Below are positions 1-8,579 of a stretch of DNA of 64,000 bases, piece by piece. Positions within the stretch are counted from its first letter, which is position 1; each line of letters opens with the position of its first letter. The translations under genes and the position numbers were made by a program. Below the pieces are notes generated by a model that did no database searches, was not told the origin of the DNA, and was given only the letters and a program-made list of their open reading frames with translations. Origin of the DNA: Thermotogota bacterium (lineage in GTDB: Bacteria > Thermotogota > Thermotogae > Thermotogales > DSM-5069); NCBI GenBank assembly GCA_029551145.1, contig JAKPGA010000005.1:1-64000 (forward strand), written 5' to 3'.

Positions 1-24
1 GTATTTCAGAAAGATGTGTCAAAC

Positions 25-1233
25 TTACGGCATCATCATTCCAAGTACTCCGAGAACGGCTCCAACCGCTCCAACAAGGATTCCTATCAAAGCGAAGTTA
101 TAGACATCGTCTATCTTCTTTGAGAACTCAACGGTAGCAGCTTCTATATCTGTTTTCCATGGTTTGCCGTCGACGGTCTTTTTGACAGCTGCTATGTCCT
201 GTTCATTTTGAGAAACCTTTTGATTCAAAGAAACAACCTGTCCTGCGAGTGTACCGACATTTCCTTCGAGAACTGATACCTTTTTCGCAGCTTGTGTCGC
301 ATCTGCCACGTCTTTCTTGAGCTTTTCAACATCTGTTGCGAGCGATGCAACCTGGCCCTCAACCAATGACAACCTCGCATCGAGTTGATTTGAAGTTGTG
401 GTGAGTGCCTTTTTCAGAGAATCGACATCACTTGCGAGTTTTGACTCAAGTGTGGCGACCCTTGCCTCAAGATCAGTGAAGCTCTTTCTCAGTGTGAGGA
501 GTGTTTGTATGTTGCTTTCAACGGCATCGACTCTTTTACTCAAGGCCACTGCATCTACTTTGACCTGGTCCACTGATTTTGCAACGGCGTCAATTCTCGC
601 TGACAACGAATCAACTTTGCCAGAAATGGACGATACATTTGCGTTGATGGCGTCTATATTACCCTTCAACTGTGCGAGCACCTGTGATGAGATTTGAGCC
701 TGAAGGTCTGAGACGCTCTTTTCAACAGCAGAAACCTTCGCTGAAAGCTGGTTGTACATCGTCATCATCTTATTCTCAGATGCTGCGATCATCGTTGGCA
801 TATCCCTTTTCACCTGAGCGATGTCTACGATCGTTGCCTTCAAATTGGAAATTTCGGCAAGGACCGTCTGCAATGTCTGATCACTCGCGGCGATTTGCTC
901 GCTATTCTTTTGAACCTTTGTCATCGCAGTACTGACAAGATCCTCAATCGTGGAAAGTCTTTTGATGACATTTTGAAGATCACCCGCAGATGTCGTCTTT
1001 TCGATCTGTTGAGTCAGATAGTCCATAAGTTTTTTCAGTGCCACGGCAACTTGATAGCGCGTCATTGGGTTGTTACCCTGGAAAGTTCCATCGGGCATCC
1101 CTGAAATTATCCCCAATTTGGAAAGTGTAGTCACGGCTTCGTAAGCCCAATGATTAACCGGAACATCAGAAAAACTCTGCGCATAAACAAAAGCAGCAAG
1201 TGTTAAGACGACCACCAAAAGAACCTTCTTCAT
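25..1233 (-). CDS. Omp-alpha-type SLH/coiled-coil envelope spacer protein
   Basis: The protein has a signal peptide (MKKVLLVVVLTLAAFVYA), then one S-layer homology domain at about residues 20-70 with the FSDVPVNHWAYEAV motif. A long heptad-rich coiled-coil region covers about 75-370, and a C-terminal hydrophobic segment (ALIGILVGAVGAVLGVLGMM) ends the chain. This is the architecture of Thermotoga Omp-alpha, in which SLH binds the cell wall, the rod spans the periplasm and the C-terminal segment anchors in the toga outer membrane. The ATG at 1233 is preferred to the in-frame ATG at 1248, because that upstream ATG forms part of the GGAGGTG ribosome binding site six bases upstream of 1233. The gene is divergent from ccdA. 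About 402 residues matches the family length. Confidence 0.85.
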   Translation of the reverse strand: MKKVLLVVVLTLAAFVYAQSFSDVPVNHWAYEAVTTLSKLGIISGMPDGTFQGNNPMTRYQVAVALKKLMDYLTQQIEKTTSAGDLQNVIKRLSTIEDLVSTAMTKVQKNSEQIAASDQTLQTVLAEISNLKATIVDIAQVKRDMPTMIAASENKMMTMYNQLSAKVSAVEKSVSDLQAQISSQVLAQLKGNIDAINANVSSISGKVDSLSARIDAVAKSVDQVKVDAVALSKRVDAVESNIQTLLTLRKSFTDLEARVATLESKLASDVDSLKKALTTTSNQLDARLSLVEGQVASLATDVEKLKKDVADATQAAKKVSVLEGNVGTLAGQVVSLNQKVSQNEQDIAAVKKTVDGKPWKTDIEAATVEFSKKIDDVYNFALIGILVGAVGAVLGVLGMMMP

Positions 1234-1290
1234 GAATTCCACCTCCATCCGACGTTTTCTTGTACTATATTACCACAGCAACCATTTTTT

Positions 1291-1367
1291 AGACACTCAT
1301 AGTCTTTGTGTTGTTTTAAAAAACACATGTGATATAATGTAGACAAAGAAAGTCTAAATTTGGAGGG
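1291..1367 (+). promoter_or_regulatory. ccdA promoter with flanking AGAC-N7-GTCT repeats
   Basis: TTGTTT (1311-1316) lies 16 bases before a perfect TATAAT (1333-1338). GGAGGG (1362-1367) is the ribosome binding site for the ATG at 1373. The promoter is flanked by two copies of an inverted repeat of form AGAC-N7-GTCT, at 1291-1305 and 1341-1355, exactly 50 bases apart. The second copy covers the expected transcription start. The promoter call is fairly firm; the operator reading is inference. Confidence 0.55.
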
Positions 1368-1372
1368 TTCCT

Positions 1373-2023
1373 ATGGCAATAACGTTGACCCAAGTCGATA
1401 TTCTAACAGCTCTTGTCCATGGCATAATTTCCTTCTTCAGCCCCTGTGCAATACCATTGATTCCATCGTTCATAGCCCTGTTGGTCTCAGAAAAAGGTAT
1501 GAGATCTATTTATAGAATTCTGGGGTTCTTTGTTGGTCTATCGGCGACCTTCTCGGTTTTGGGAGCCATGTCAGGTTCAATTGGCATTCTGATGGATCGT
1601 TTGATCATGCGGTATGTGGCGGGATCTCTGATACTTTTGATGGCAGTTCTTTTTCTGTTTCAGGTTCAGATTTTCAAAATCAGATCCTTCAACTTGTATC
1701 GTTTCAAATCTGGCGGTTTTGTCTCAGGTTTAGCCATAGGTGTTGGAATAGGTCTTGTATGGATACCATGCGCGAGTCCTGTCCTTGCGTCGATATTGGT
1801 GCTGGCTTCCACAAAAGGCAGTGCTTTGAAAGGCGGTTTGATGCTCTTTGTCTATTCTCTTGGAATATCCATTCCATTTTTGTCCATCGGTGGAATAGTC
1901 GCAAAAGTTTTCACAAAGGTCAGTTTCAAAAAACCACTTTTCGAGCAAATTCTCAAGTATCTTTCCGCAGTACTACTCTTTGCAATAGGATTTTTGGTGC
2001 TTGTGGGAAAACTTTTCGTGTAG
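1373..2023 (+). CDS. ccdA: CcdA/DsbD-type membrane thiol-disulfide carrier
   Basis: This is a six-helix membrane protein of 216 residues with the two reactive cysteines typical of CcdA: Cys25 in FFSPCAIPLIP and Cys133 in WIPCASPVL. Family members move reducing equivalents from cytoplasmic thioredoxin across the membrane to extracytoplasmic thiol proteins. The next gene, 12 bases downstream, encodes an exported CPYC thioredoxin-fold protein, which is the likely electron acceptor. No cytochrome c maturation genes are nearby, so a general redox role is more likely than haem ligation. It has its own promoter. Confidence 0.85.
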   Translation: MAITLTQVDILTALVHGIISFFSPCAIPLIPSFIALLVSEKGMRSIYRILGFFVGLSATFSVLGAMSGSIGILMDRLIMRYVAGSLILLMAVLFLFQVQIFKIRSFNLYRFKSGGFVSGLAIGVGIGLVWIPCASPVLASILVLASTKGSALKGGLMLFVYSLGISIPFLSIGGIVAKVFTKVSFKKPLFEQILKYLSAVLLFAIGFLVLVGKLFV

Positions 2024-2035
2024 AGAGGTGATCGA

Positions 2036-2704
2036 ATGAGAAAAGTCGGTGTCTTTGCTGGTTTAATCCTCGCTGTGTTTGTAATGGCTCAATCTATTCT
2101 TCTCACAGATCTTGAGGTGGCCGTGAATCTGTCAAGAATAGAGCAGAAAAAGCTTGCCATAGTTTTCACCACACAGACCTGTCCTTACTGTGCAAAACTC
2201 AAGAATGAGACATTGACCGACAGAACAGTGAAAGAACTGATACTCGCAAATTATATCTTTGCCGAAGCGATGTTTGATTACAATAAGAAGACCACCGCAT
2301 TCGGTAAACCGATGAGTTACTCTGAGCTTTTCTCTGCCTTTCAGGTGAACAGTGTACCAGTTACCTGGTTTTTCACAGACCAGGCGACACCTTTGACTTA
2401 TCTGCCCGGATATGCACCGGCACAGACCTTCGCGCAGGTACTCAAATATGTGTATCAGGAATTGACCGAAGATTTCCAGCAGTACATGAAGAAAAAGGAT
2501 GACTTCAAAGGCGAGTATAAGATAATTCACGTGAATGAAAGCCAGGCACAGTATGTACTGAAAAATGACCCATATGCGCTACAGATCAATGAAGCACCTC
2601 AGAAGATTGATCCGTACAAGGTATATGTTGTTCAGGATGAAGAACTGGCAAAGAAACTCTCCAGTGCCGGGGTTTTCAGAGTGCTTCTCATCCAGCAAGA
2701 TTAA
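2036..2704 (+). CDS. Exported thioredoxin-fold protein (CPYC)
   Basis: An N-terminal signal peptide (ending near VFVMAQS, residue 20) is followed by a thioredoxin-like domain with the redox motif Cys49-Pro-Tyr-Cys52 and the fold-typical cis-proline stretch VNSVPVTWFF. The sequence resembles the thioredoxin-related SoxW/DUF255-like group rather than classical thioredoxin. After about residue 150 the chain continues with a segment of no recognised domain. The position directly behind ccdA suggests it is reduced by CcdA on the outer face of the membrane. Substrates are unknown. Its stop overlaps the convergent membrane-protein gene by four bases. Confidence 0.75.
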   Translation: MRKVGVFAGLILAVFVMAQSILLTDLEVAVNLSRIEQKKLAIVFTTQTCPYCAKLKNETLTDRTVKELILANYIFAEAMFDYNKKTTAFGKPMSYSELFSAFQVNSVPVTWFFTDQATPLTYLPGYAPAQTFAQVLKYVYQELTEDFQQYMKKKDDFKGEYKIIHVNESQAQYVLKNDPYALQINEAPQKIDPYKVYVVQDEELAKKLSSAGVFRVLLIQQD

Positions 2705-3414
2705 TCTGTTTCATCTTTCTGTCGTTTGCGCTTTCTTGAGAAGTTGAAGTAGATACCAAATGCGAAGATGACCAACGATAGTGTGAGCAAGACGACAAGG
2801 CCAGCCGTGCTTGAAAAGAGCGCGGTGGTTTTTTCTTGATCTTTTGAGCTCACAAAATAGACCCAACCGATCACTTCAATTGAGAGAATCACCGATGCCG
2901 CTAACAGACTCAGCGTCGCGATGACCGATGAACTCTTTCTCATGGCAAATAGACCGGCGAAAACCCCAAAAGCGGCACAGATGCCAAGCAGTATGACAAA
3001 CCAGTTCTGCTGTACAAATTCATTCATCTTTGGAAGGATCTCAAATCTCTTGATCACAAAATCCAGTAGATAATAGATCACTCCGGCAGCGGCAAAAAAG
3101 CCCACCAGAAAGACGAAAACTTTGAAAAGCACGTACAAGGCTATTGCGCACAGTACTCCTATGACGAAAAACGCTACATACTGAGTTATTTGTGATTCAT
3201 TCACCCATTGGCGAAATTGTTCAAACCTGTCGTAGATGATGGGATAAACCACGAAACCACCTAAAAGAAAGCCAAACAGGCTAACCGAAACTTTCTCCAC
3301 AAATCTCGCAGCGAAGATCAAAAAGATGCAGATGGGTATCACAACGTACCAACTTTCCAACAAAAGCCAGAGATGCTGATTCGTATTTTCCATTAACTGC
3401 TCAAAGGATAGCAA
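2701..3414 (-). CDS. Multi-pass membrane protein of unknown function
   Basis: The predicted 237-residue protein has about seven hydrophobic segments and ends in a short basic tail (FSRKRKRQKDETD). The start is a TTG at 3414, backed by GGGGGTG seven bases upstream; the first ATG is eight codons further in. The glycine-rich helices (FGFLLGGFVVYP, FAAAGVIYYLL) recall TMEM198/DUF4203-type proteins, but this is a weak resemblance. No operon partner is visible. It is convergent with the thioredoxin-like gene and divergent from the aminotransferase gene. Confidence 0.6.
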   Translation of the reverse strand: MLSFEQLMENTNQHLWLLLESWYVVIPICIFLIFAARFVEKVSVSLFGFLLGGFVVYPIIYDRFEQFRQWVNESQITQYVAFFVIGVLCAIALYVLFKVFVFLVGFFAAAGVIYYLLDFVIKRFEILPKMNEFVQQNWFVILLGICAAFGVFAGLFAMRKSSSVIATLSLLAASVILSIEVIGWVYFVSSKDQEKTTALFSSTAGLVVLLTLSLVIFAFGIYFNFSRKRKRQKDETD

Positions 3415-3478
3415 GCTGGTTCACCCCCATGATGTATAATATCACTTGTCATGACGATAAGTACAGGAGGTCTTGGCA

Positions 3479-4627
3479 ATGCAAATCTCGGCGAATGTAT
3501 CTTCGATACCCGCATCAAAAACGCTTGAGGTAAACGCACTCGCACAGGAACTCAAGAAGAAGGGCATCGATGTTGTGAATCTGACGGCTGGTGAGCCCGA
3601 TTTTCCAACACCGGATCAGATAGTGCAAGCCGCTATAGAAGCGCTCAAAATGGGATTCACGAAGTACACAGATTCTTCTGGCATCCCAGAATTACGCGAT
3701 AAGATTGCCAGGTACGTCTCAGAGAGATTCAAAGTTCCATGCGGTGCAGGTCAAGTAGTCGTGAGTAACGGCGGAAAACAAGCGATTTTCAATGCACTTG
3801 CGAGTGTGGTGGGACAAAACGACGAAGTCATTATCATCGACCCGTGCTGGGTTAGTTACGAGCCCATGGTTCTACTTTTGGGTGGTAAGGCAGTTCACGT
3901 GAAGGCGCAGATGGAAAAGGAATTTGTGCCGAGTTTAGACGACATAGAAGGGGCAATCAGCAAAGCAACAAAAGCGATAATAGTCAACAGCCCAAACAAC
4001 CCCACCGGCGCGGTTTACGACGAAGACACATTGAATGGGATATACCAGATTGCCAAAAAACACGACCTTTTGATCATAAGCGATGAAGTCTACGAGCCAC
4101 TCGTGTATGACAAAGAACATATTTCCCTTTACAGTATATCTAAGGGCGACAGGACCGTTCTTGTGGATGCCTTTTCGAAATCTCACTCGATGACGGGATG
4201 GAGAATAGGGTATTCAGTCGCTCCAGTTGAGATAGCCAAGGCTGCAGCGAAAATTCAAGGACATTTGACTTCGAATATAAACAGTATAACCCAGTACGCC
4301 GCACTGAGGGCTTTTGATGTTGACACCAGCTACATGAAAGAAAGATTCAGGAAAAGAAGAGATATGGTTTGCTCGATTTTGAACGACCTGAATCTGAGTT
4401 ACGTGAGGCCTAAAGGCGCTTTCTATGTCCTGATAGATGTCAGGGAATTTGAAAGGGACGATGTGAAGTTCTGCATGGGTTTACTGAACGATCTGCATGT
4501 TGCCCTCGTGCCCGGATCTGCCTTCAACGCTCAGGGTTTTGTAAGACTTTCTTTTGCCACTTCCGAAGATCTACTGAAAGAAGGCATCAGCAGAATTGGA
4601 AAATTCGTAAGAAGGTGGAATAGGTGA
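3479..4627 (+). CDS. aspC: PLP-dependent aspartate-type aminotransferase (class I/II)
   Basis: This is a fold-type I aminotransferase of 382 residues. Visible landmarks are Asn170 in SPNNPTG, Asp202 and Tyr205 in SDEVYE, the PLP lysine Lys234 in SKSHSMTGWRIGY, and a C-terminal substrate arginine in GFVRLSFA. This subfamily transfers amino groups between aspartate or related amino acids and 2-oxoglutarate; exact specificity cannot be read from sequence. The ATG at 3479 is chosen over the TTG at 3473, because AGGAGG ends at 3470 and would leave the TTG only two bases away. The stop overlaps the ABC transporter start (GTGA). Confidence 0.85.
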   Translation: MQISANVSSIPASKTLEVNALAQELKKKGIDVVNLTAGEPDFPTPDQIVQAAIEALKMGFTKYTDSSGIPELRDKIARYVSERFKVPCGAGQVVVSNGGKQAIFNALASVVGQNDEVIIIDPCWVSYEPMVLLLGGKAVHVKAQMEKEFVPSLDDIEGAISKATKAIIVNSPNNPTGAVYDEDTLNGIYQIAKKHDLLIISDEVYEPLVYDKEHISLYSISKGDRTVLVDAFSKSHSMTGWRIGYSVAPVEIAKAAAKIQGHLTSNINSITQYAALRAFDVDTSYMKERFRKRRDMVCSILNDLNLSYVRPKGAFYVLIDVREFERDDVKFCMGLLNDLHVALVPGSAFNAQGFVRLSFATSEDLLKEGISRIGKFVRRWNR

Positions 4628-6354
4628 TAAAGGACTTTCTGAAAAAGTACTGGTACAGATATGTGCTCGGTATCCTTGTGCTTGTCTTGGTTGACCTTTC
4701 ACAGCTTTTTGTTCCCAAGCTCATCGGTCAGGTAGTGGATCATCTCAAGTTGCCGAATCCCGATCAGAAATACATCTGGCTGATGATAAGCTGGATAATG
4801 GGAATAGCCCTTGGAATGGCTATTTTGAGATTCTTCTGGAGATACTTCATCATAGGTGCTTCCAGAAGGTTTGAATATGTTTCAAGGAACTTCCTTTTCG
4901 AAAAACTCATGTCTCTTACGCCCGGTTATTTTGACCAGAATCGAAGTGGAGATCTCATGGCGAAACTCACCAACGATCTACAGGCTGTGAGAATGGCATT
5001 GGCGCAGGGTGTTGTCATGTCGGTCGATGCAACATTCATGGCCATCATGACAGTGTTTTTCATGGGTTCGACCGTCAGTTGGCGCCTGACATGGCTTTCC
5101 TGCATACCTCTGCCAGGGCTGGCATTTGTGGCGTTGTTTTTCGGCAGGATGATCCACAGAAGATTCAGGGAGGTTCAAAGAGAATACTCGTCTTTGAGCG
5201 AATTAACTGAAGAGACCGTTTCCGGAGTCAGGATAGTAAAATCATTCTCTGCCAACGATAGAATTCACCAGTTGTTCAACGAGAGATCTCAGAGGAATTA
5301 TCAAAGCGCGATGTCTCTTGCAAGGGTTTCGTCGCTGTTTTTTCCTTTAATGACCTTTTTTGCCGCTTCATCGCAGATACTCGCGCTCAGTTTCGGCGGC
5401 AAGATGGTTATAAACGGCACGGTTACACTCGGTGAGTTCATCGCGTTCAATTCATACTTGGGTATGCTCACATGGCCTATGATGGCCCTGGGTTGGGTTC
5501 TGAACATGATTCAGCGCGGTAGAGCGTCATACCAGAGATTGATGCAGATAGTCAATGAAACACCTCAGGTTCAGGATCCGAAAGATCCTGTTGAAATAGA
5601 AAAGATCGAGCACGTCGAATTCAAGAATCTGACCTATCGCTATCCAGGAACAGAGAGAGACGTACTCAAGAATGTGAGTTTCTCCTTCAACAGAGGTGAT
5701 ATGGTCGGTATAGTTGGCACTGTTGGAAGTGGCAAATCGACGCTGGTGAGACTTCTTGCCAAACTCTATCCTGTTGAAAGAGGAAGAATATTCATCAATG
5801 GCGTTGATATAAATGACATATCGTCTGAAAACATCAGAAAGCTAATCGCCTTTGTGCCTCAGGAATCTTTTTTGTTCTCGGATCAGGTCCAAAGGAATAT
5901 TGCCTTCGCACAGCAGAAGATCGATTTTGAAAAGGTAGTTCGGTATGCAAAACTCGCATCTGTTCACGATGAGATAGAAAAGTTCTCTGATGGTTACAAG
6001 ACGGTTGTTGGTGAAAGAGGCGTGACGCTCTCAGGTGGACAGAAGCAGAGAGTGACGATAGCCAGAGCACTTTACACAGAAAGAGATGTTTTGATATTCG
6101 ACGACTGTTTGTCCGCAGTAGATCCAGAGACAGAGGAGAAGATCATTGGCGCTTTGAGAAAGAACTACAGAGAAAAGACTATGATCGTCATCACTCATAG
6201 GCTCAAGGTGCTAAAAGATGCAGATATGATAATCGTTCTTGATGAAGGCAAGATAGTGGAAAAAGGTGATCATGAGCAGTTGATCGAACTCGATGGAATG
6301 TACGCAAGAATGTTTAGAAAGCAGATGATCGAGGAGGAACTCGAGTGTGAATAG
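4624..6354 (+). CDS. ABC half-exporter (permease-ATPase fusion)
   Basis: The first 300 residues form a six-helix exporter membrane domain, and about 330-576 form the ATPase. Motifs are Walker A GTVGSGKST (365-373), Q-loop Gln413, signature LSGGQ (469-473), Walker B VLIFDD (489-494), D-loop SAVD and H-loop His525. Residue 494 after Walker B is Asp, where most exporters have the catalytic Glu. This substitution is typical of the degenerate half of heterodimeric exporters such as Thermotoga TM287/288, yet no second half-transporter is adjacent. The GTG start overlaps the aminotransferase stop. The next gene encodes a secreted protein. Confidence 0.85.
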   Translation: MIKDFLKKYWYRYVLGILVLVLVDLSQLFVPKLIGQVVDHLKLPNPDQKYIWLMISWIMGIALGMAILRFFWRYFIIGASRRFEYVSRNFLFEKLMSLTPGYFDQNRSGDLMAKLTNDLQAVRMALAQGVVMSVDATFMAIMTVFFMGSTVSWRLTWLSCIPLPGLAFVALFFGRMIHRRFREVQREYSSLSELTEETVSGVRIVKSFSANDRIHQLFNERSQRNYQSAMSLARVSSLFFPLMTFFAASSQILALSFGGKMVINGTVTLGEFIAFNSYLGMLTWPMMALGWVLNMIQRGRASYQRLMQIVNETPQVQDPKDPVEIEKIEHVEFKNLTYRYPGTERDVLKNVSFSFNRGDMVGIVGTVGSGKSTLVRLLAKLYPVERGRIFINGVDINDISSENIRKLIAFVPQESFLFSDQVQRNIAFAQQKIDFEKVVRYAKLASVHDEIEKFSDGYKTVVGERGVTLSGGQKQRVTIARALYTERDVLIFDDCLSAVDPETEEKIIGALRKNYREKTMIVITHRLKVLKDADMIIVLDEGKIVEKGDHEQLIELDGMYARMFRKQMIEEELECE

Positions 6355-7921
6355 ATTTGTTCTTGCCCTTGCATTGCTATGTACCTCACTCTTTGCGACG
6401 GTGAGCTATTATTTTGAGAGCGCAAACCTTGTGATAAAAGGCTTGGAGACTTATGATTCTGTGAAGATTACAATCGATCAGATTAACTTCACCGTTAACG
6501 CCGCGGATATCAGAATACCATGGCAGAAGAACACGGACGCATTGGTAAAACTTGTACCCATCACAAATGGACAAGAAAAGGAACCCATAACATTGAAGAT
6601 CAATGCAAACAAGGACCTCCCTCCTAAGATGACTGTAAATATTCCCAGTTATGTACCAGCCGAGAAAATCACATTCCCTGTGTCTTTGTCAGATGATTGG
6701 GACGAGGCAAGCAAATTGACGATCAGGACCTATTTGGATGGAAGAGTTTTCGATGGATTCAAAAATGGATCAATTGTCATCGATGCATTCTTACTTCACT
6801 CTGGGGAGCATAGGCTGAGGATCACTTGCAAAGACAGCGGCTCAAATGTTGTTGATAGAACCTATAGATTCACCGTTGTTTCACAAATTCCAGCTCCCCC
6901 AATGGTCAATCTTGGTAGAGTTGTTTCAAATAGAACTCATCGGGCCTATTTCATGGAAAACAGCGAGTTAAAACAGGTAGATTTCAAGCAAGATCTTTTC
7001 GACAGGGATTTCTACTTTGTCTGTGATGTTGACGGTGCAGGAAACGAGAGTTTTCCGGTGCTTAATTACGTCAACAAGAAACTCGACAGAGTCACCACCA
7101 TGAATTTGATTACACTGAACAGTGGTCTATTGGCATCTGCAGAATACACTATCTTTGGCAAATTGGTCATACCTTCCTCGGAAACAGTTGTCCTGAGGCA
7201 GAACGCCACGTTGAAGATCCCGCAGGGTTGCGAGATAACGGTGAAGGGCACTCTTATAGCGGAGCCAGGTACAAGGATCACGGGGCAGGGTAGATTGACC
7301 ATAGCAGATGAGGGGAGATTTGCAGCGATCGGTGCAAGGTTGGATGTCAATTTGTCAATCTCTGGTTCCTCGATTTCTTGGTTTTCAGATCTTGACCTTT
7401 CAAAAACTGCTTTCTCGGTGACACGCGCAGCCGCGATCTCATTCAAAAATGTGAAGACAAATGAGTTGGAGCTGACAAACGCAGAAAAGGTATGGATCTA
7501 CTCATGTGAAGTGGGAAAGCTGGTTATTAAGAACGTTGGTAAATTTCTGGTGACGAATTCAAAGATAAATCATCTGAATGTTTCCAATTTCTCCCAGGGG
7601 AGGCTCTATGCAACTTCACTGTATTCGAATGACAACACCATTCTGATCAGCAATTTCTCAGTTGTTGAATTGATCGACAGCTGGATTTCAGCAAATAAAT
7701 GCGCACAGGTACAGGATTATTCAATACTGAGGCTGAGAAGCACACAGATAAACGGAGATGTAGCATTCAATTTGTCCGGCTATTCGATCCTTGACAGTTT
7801 TGCAAATGAGATATCTTCCTCGACCGCCCTGTACGCAAAAGATTCAAGGGTGAGGTTTTTGAAGACCAAGATTCTTGGAGAGGTAATCAAGGTTGGCAGA
7901 TCGGAAATTTCCAGCATGTGA
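6347..7921 (+). CDS. Secreted beta-helix-like protein, function unknown
   Basis: This 524-residue protein has a short signal peptide (ALALLCTSLFATVS). It has no recognised enzymatic motif. From about residue 270 to the end the sequence consists of short beta-strand repeats rich in Asn, Ser, Ile and Leu, as in right-handed parallel beta-helices (for example LIDSWISANK, RLRSTQINGDV). The N-terminal 200 residues look like beta-sandwich domains. The GTG start sits nine bases after GAGGAGG and overlaps the exporter gene by eight bases, so both are probably translated from one mRNA. A structural or surface role is inference. Confidence 0.6.
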   Translation: MNRFVLALALLCTSLFATVSYYFESANLVIKGLETYDSVKITIDQINFTVNAADIRIPWQKNTDALVKLVPITNGQEKEPITLKINANKDLPPKMTVNIPSYVPAEKITFPVSLSDDWDEASKLTIRTYLDGRVFDGFKNGSIVIDAFLLHSGEHRLRITCKDSGSNVVDRTYRFTVVSQIPAPPMVNLGRVVSNRTHRAYFMENSELKQVDFKQDLFDRDFYFVCDVDGAGNESFPVLNYVNKKLDRVTTMNLITLNSGLLASAEYTIFGKLVIPSSETVVLRQNATLKIPQGCEITVKGTLIAEPGTRITGQGRLTIADEGRFAAIGARLDVNLSISGSSISWFSDLDLSKTAFSVTRAAAISFKNVKTNELELTNAEKVWIYSCEVGKLVIKNVGKFLVTNSKINHLNVSNFSQGRLYATSLYSNDNTILISNFSVVELIDSWISANKCAQVQDYSILRLRSTQINGDVAFNLSGYSILDSFANEISSSTALYAKDSRVRFLKTKILGEVIKVGRSEISSM

Positions 7922-8579
7922 GTTTGATGAAAATCTCCTCAGGGATGTCAAGTTACCAGATGCCGGTAAATCCTACCGCCCGACGCACGCGACGACGTTG
8001 TTGGCTTGGTATTCAAGGCCTTCTAAATCGCATAAGAAGGTTTTGGAACTTGGATGTGCGACCGCGGCAGTCTCGGCATATCTTGCCCTGAGATATCCAA
8101 TTGAGGTCACCGCGATAGAAAAGGACGAAAATCTCTTCAAACTTGCACAGCAAACGGTACAAGCGAACAATTTGAAGAACATAACCATTCACAATATCAC
8201 CTGTGCTCAGGTGCGGGGTTTTTTTCATGCCGAATCCTTCGATATGGTGATAGCAAATCCACCACACCATTTGACAAACATACCAAGCCCCGATCCGCTA
8301 AGACGAACAACCAGAACGGCCGATTTTCAGACTGCGATTGAATTCATCGATGCAACGGCTTTCCTTTTGAGAAACAGGGGCATTTTTGTGTATATTCTGC
8401 CACCTATGCATTTCAGTTTCTGGATGACAGAATTCACAAAAAGAAGGCTTCAACCAAAAAGGCTGGTCCCGATATATGGGAGTGAAAAATCAAACGCGCA
8501 GTTCATTCTCATGAAGGGTGTGAAAAACGGGGGCATCGGAATGATTGTCGAGCCCCCGATAACTCTCAAAACAGTTTGA
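7893..8579 (+). CDS. SAM-dependent methyltransferase, TrmN6/YfiC-like
   Basis: This Rossmann-fold methyltransferase of about 228 residues has motif [17 protein letters not shown], an acidic residue ending strand 2 (AIEKDE), and the N6-adenine signature NPPHHL. Enzymes with NPPY/NPPH and this compact size include the tRNA1(Val) adenine-37 N6 methyltransferases, so an RNA or DNA adenine target is likely but unproven. The TTG start at 7893 follows GGAGAGG by nine bases and lies 29 bases inside the preceding gene; no in-frame ATG is available. The 3' end overlaps ackA by 14 bases and contains that operon's terminator. Confidence 0.7.
   Translation: MADRKFPACEFDENLLRDVKLPDAGKSYRPTHATTLLAWYSRPSKSHKKVLELGCATAAVSAYLALRYPIEVTAIEKDENLFKLAQQTVQANNLKNITIHNITCAQVRGFFHAESFDMVIANPPHHLTNIPSPDPLRRTTRTADFQTAIEFIDATAFLLRNRGIFVYILPPMHFSFWMTEFTKRRLQPKRLVPIYGSEKSNAQFILMKGVKNGGIGMIVEPPITLKTV
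8523..8558 (-). terminator. Rho-independent terminator of the rnf-dprA-ackA operon
   Basis: Read on the minus strand, CGGGGGC (8552-8558) pairs perfectly with GCCCCCG (8528-8534) across a 17-base loop and is followed at once by TTTTT (8523-8527). It lies just beyond the ackA stop and entirely inside the convergent methyltransferase gene. No T-run follows the stem on the plus strand, so it is directional. Confidence 0.6.
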
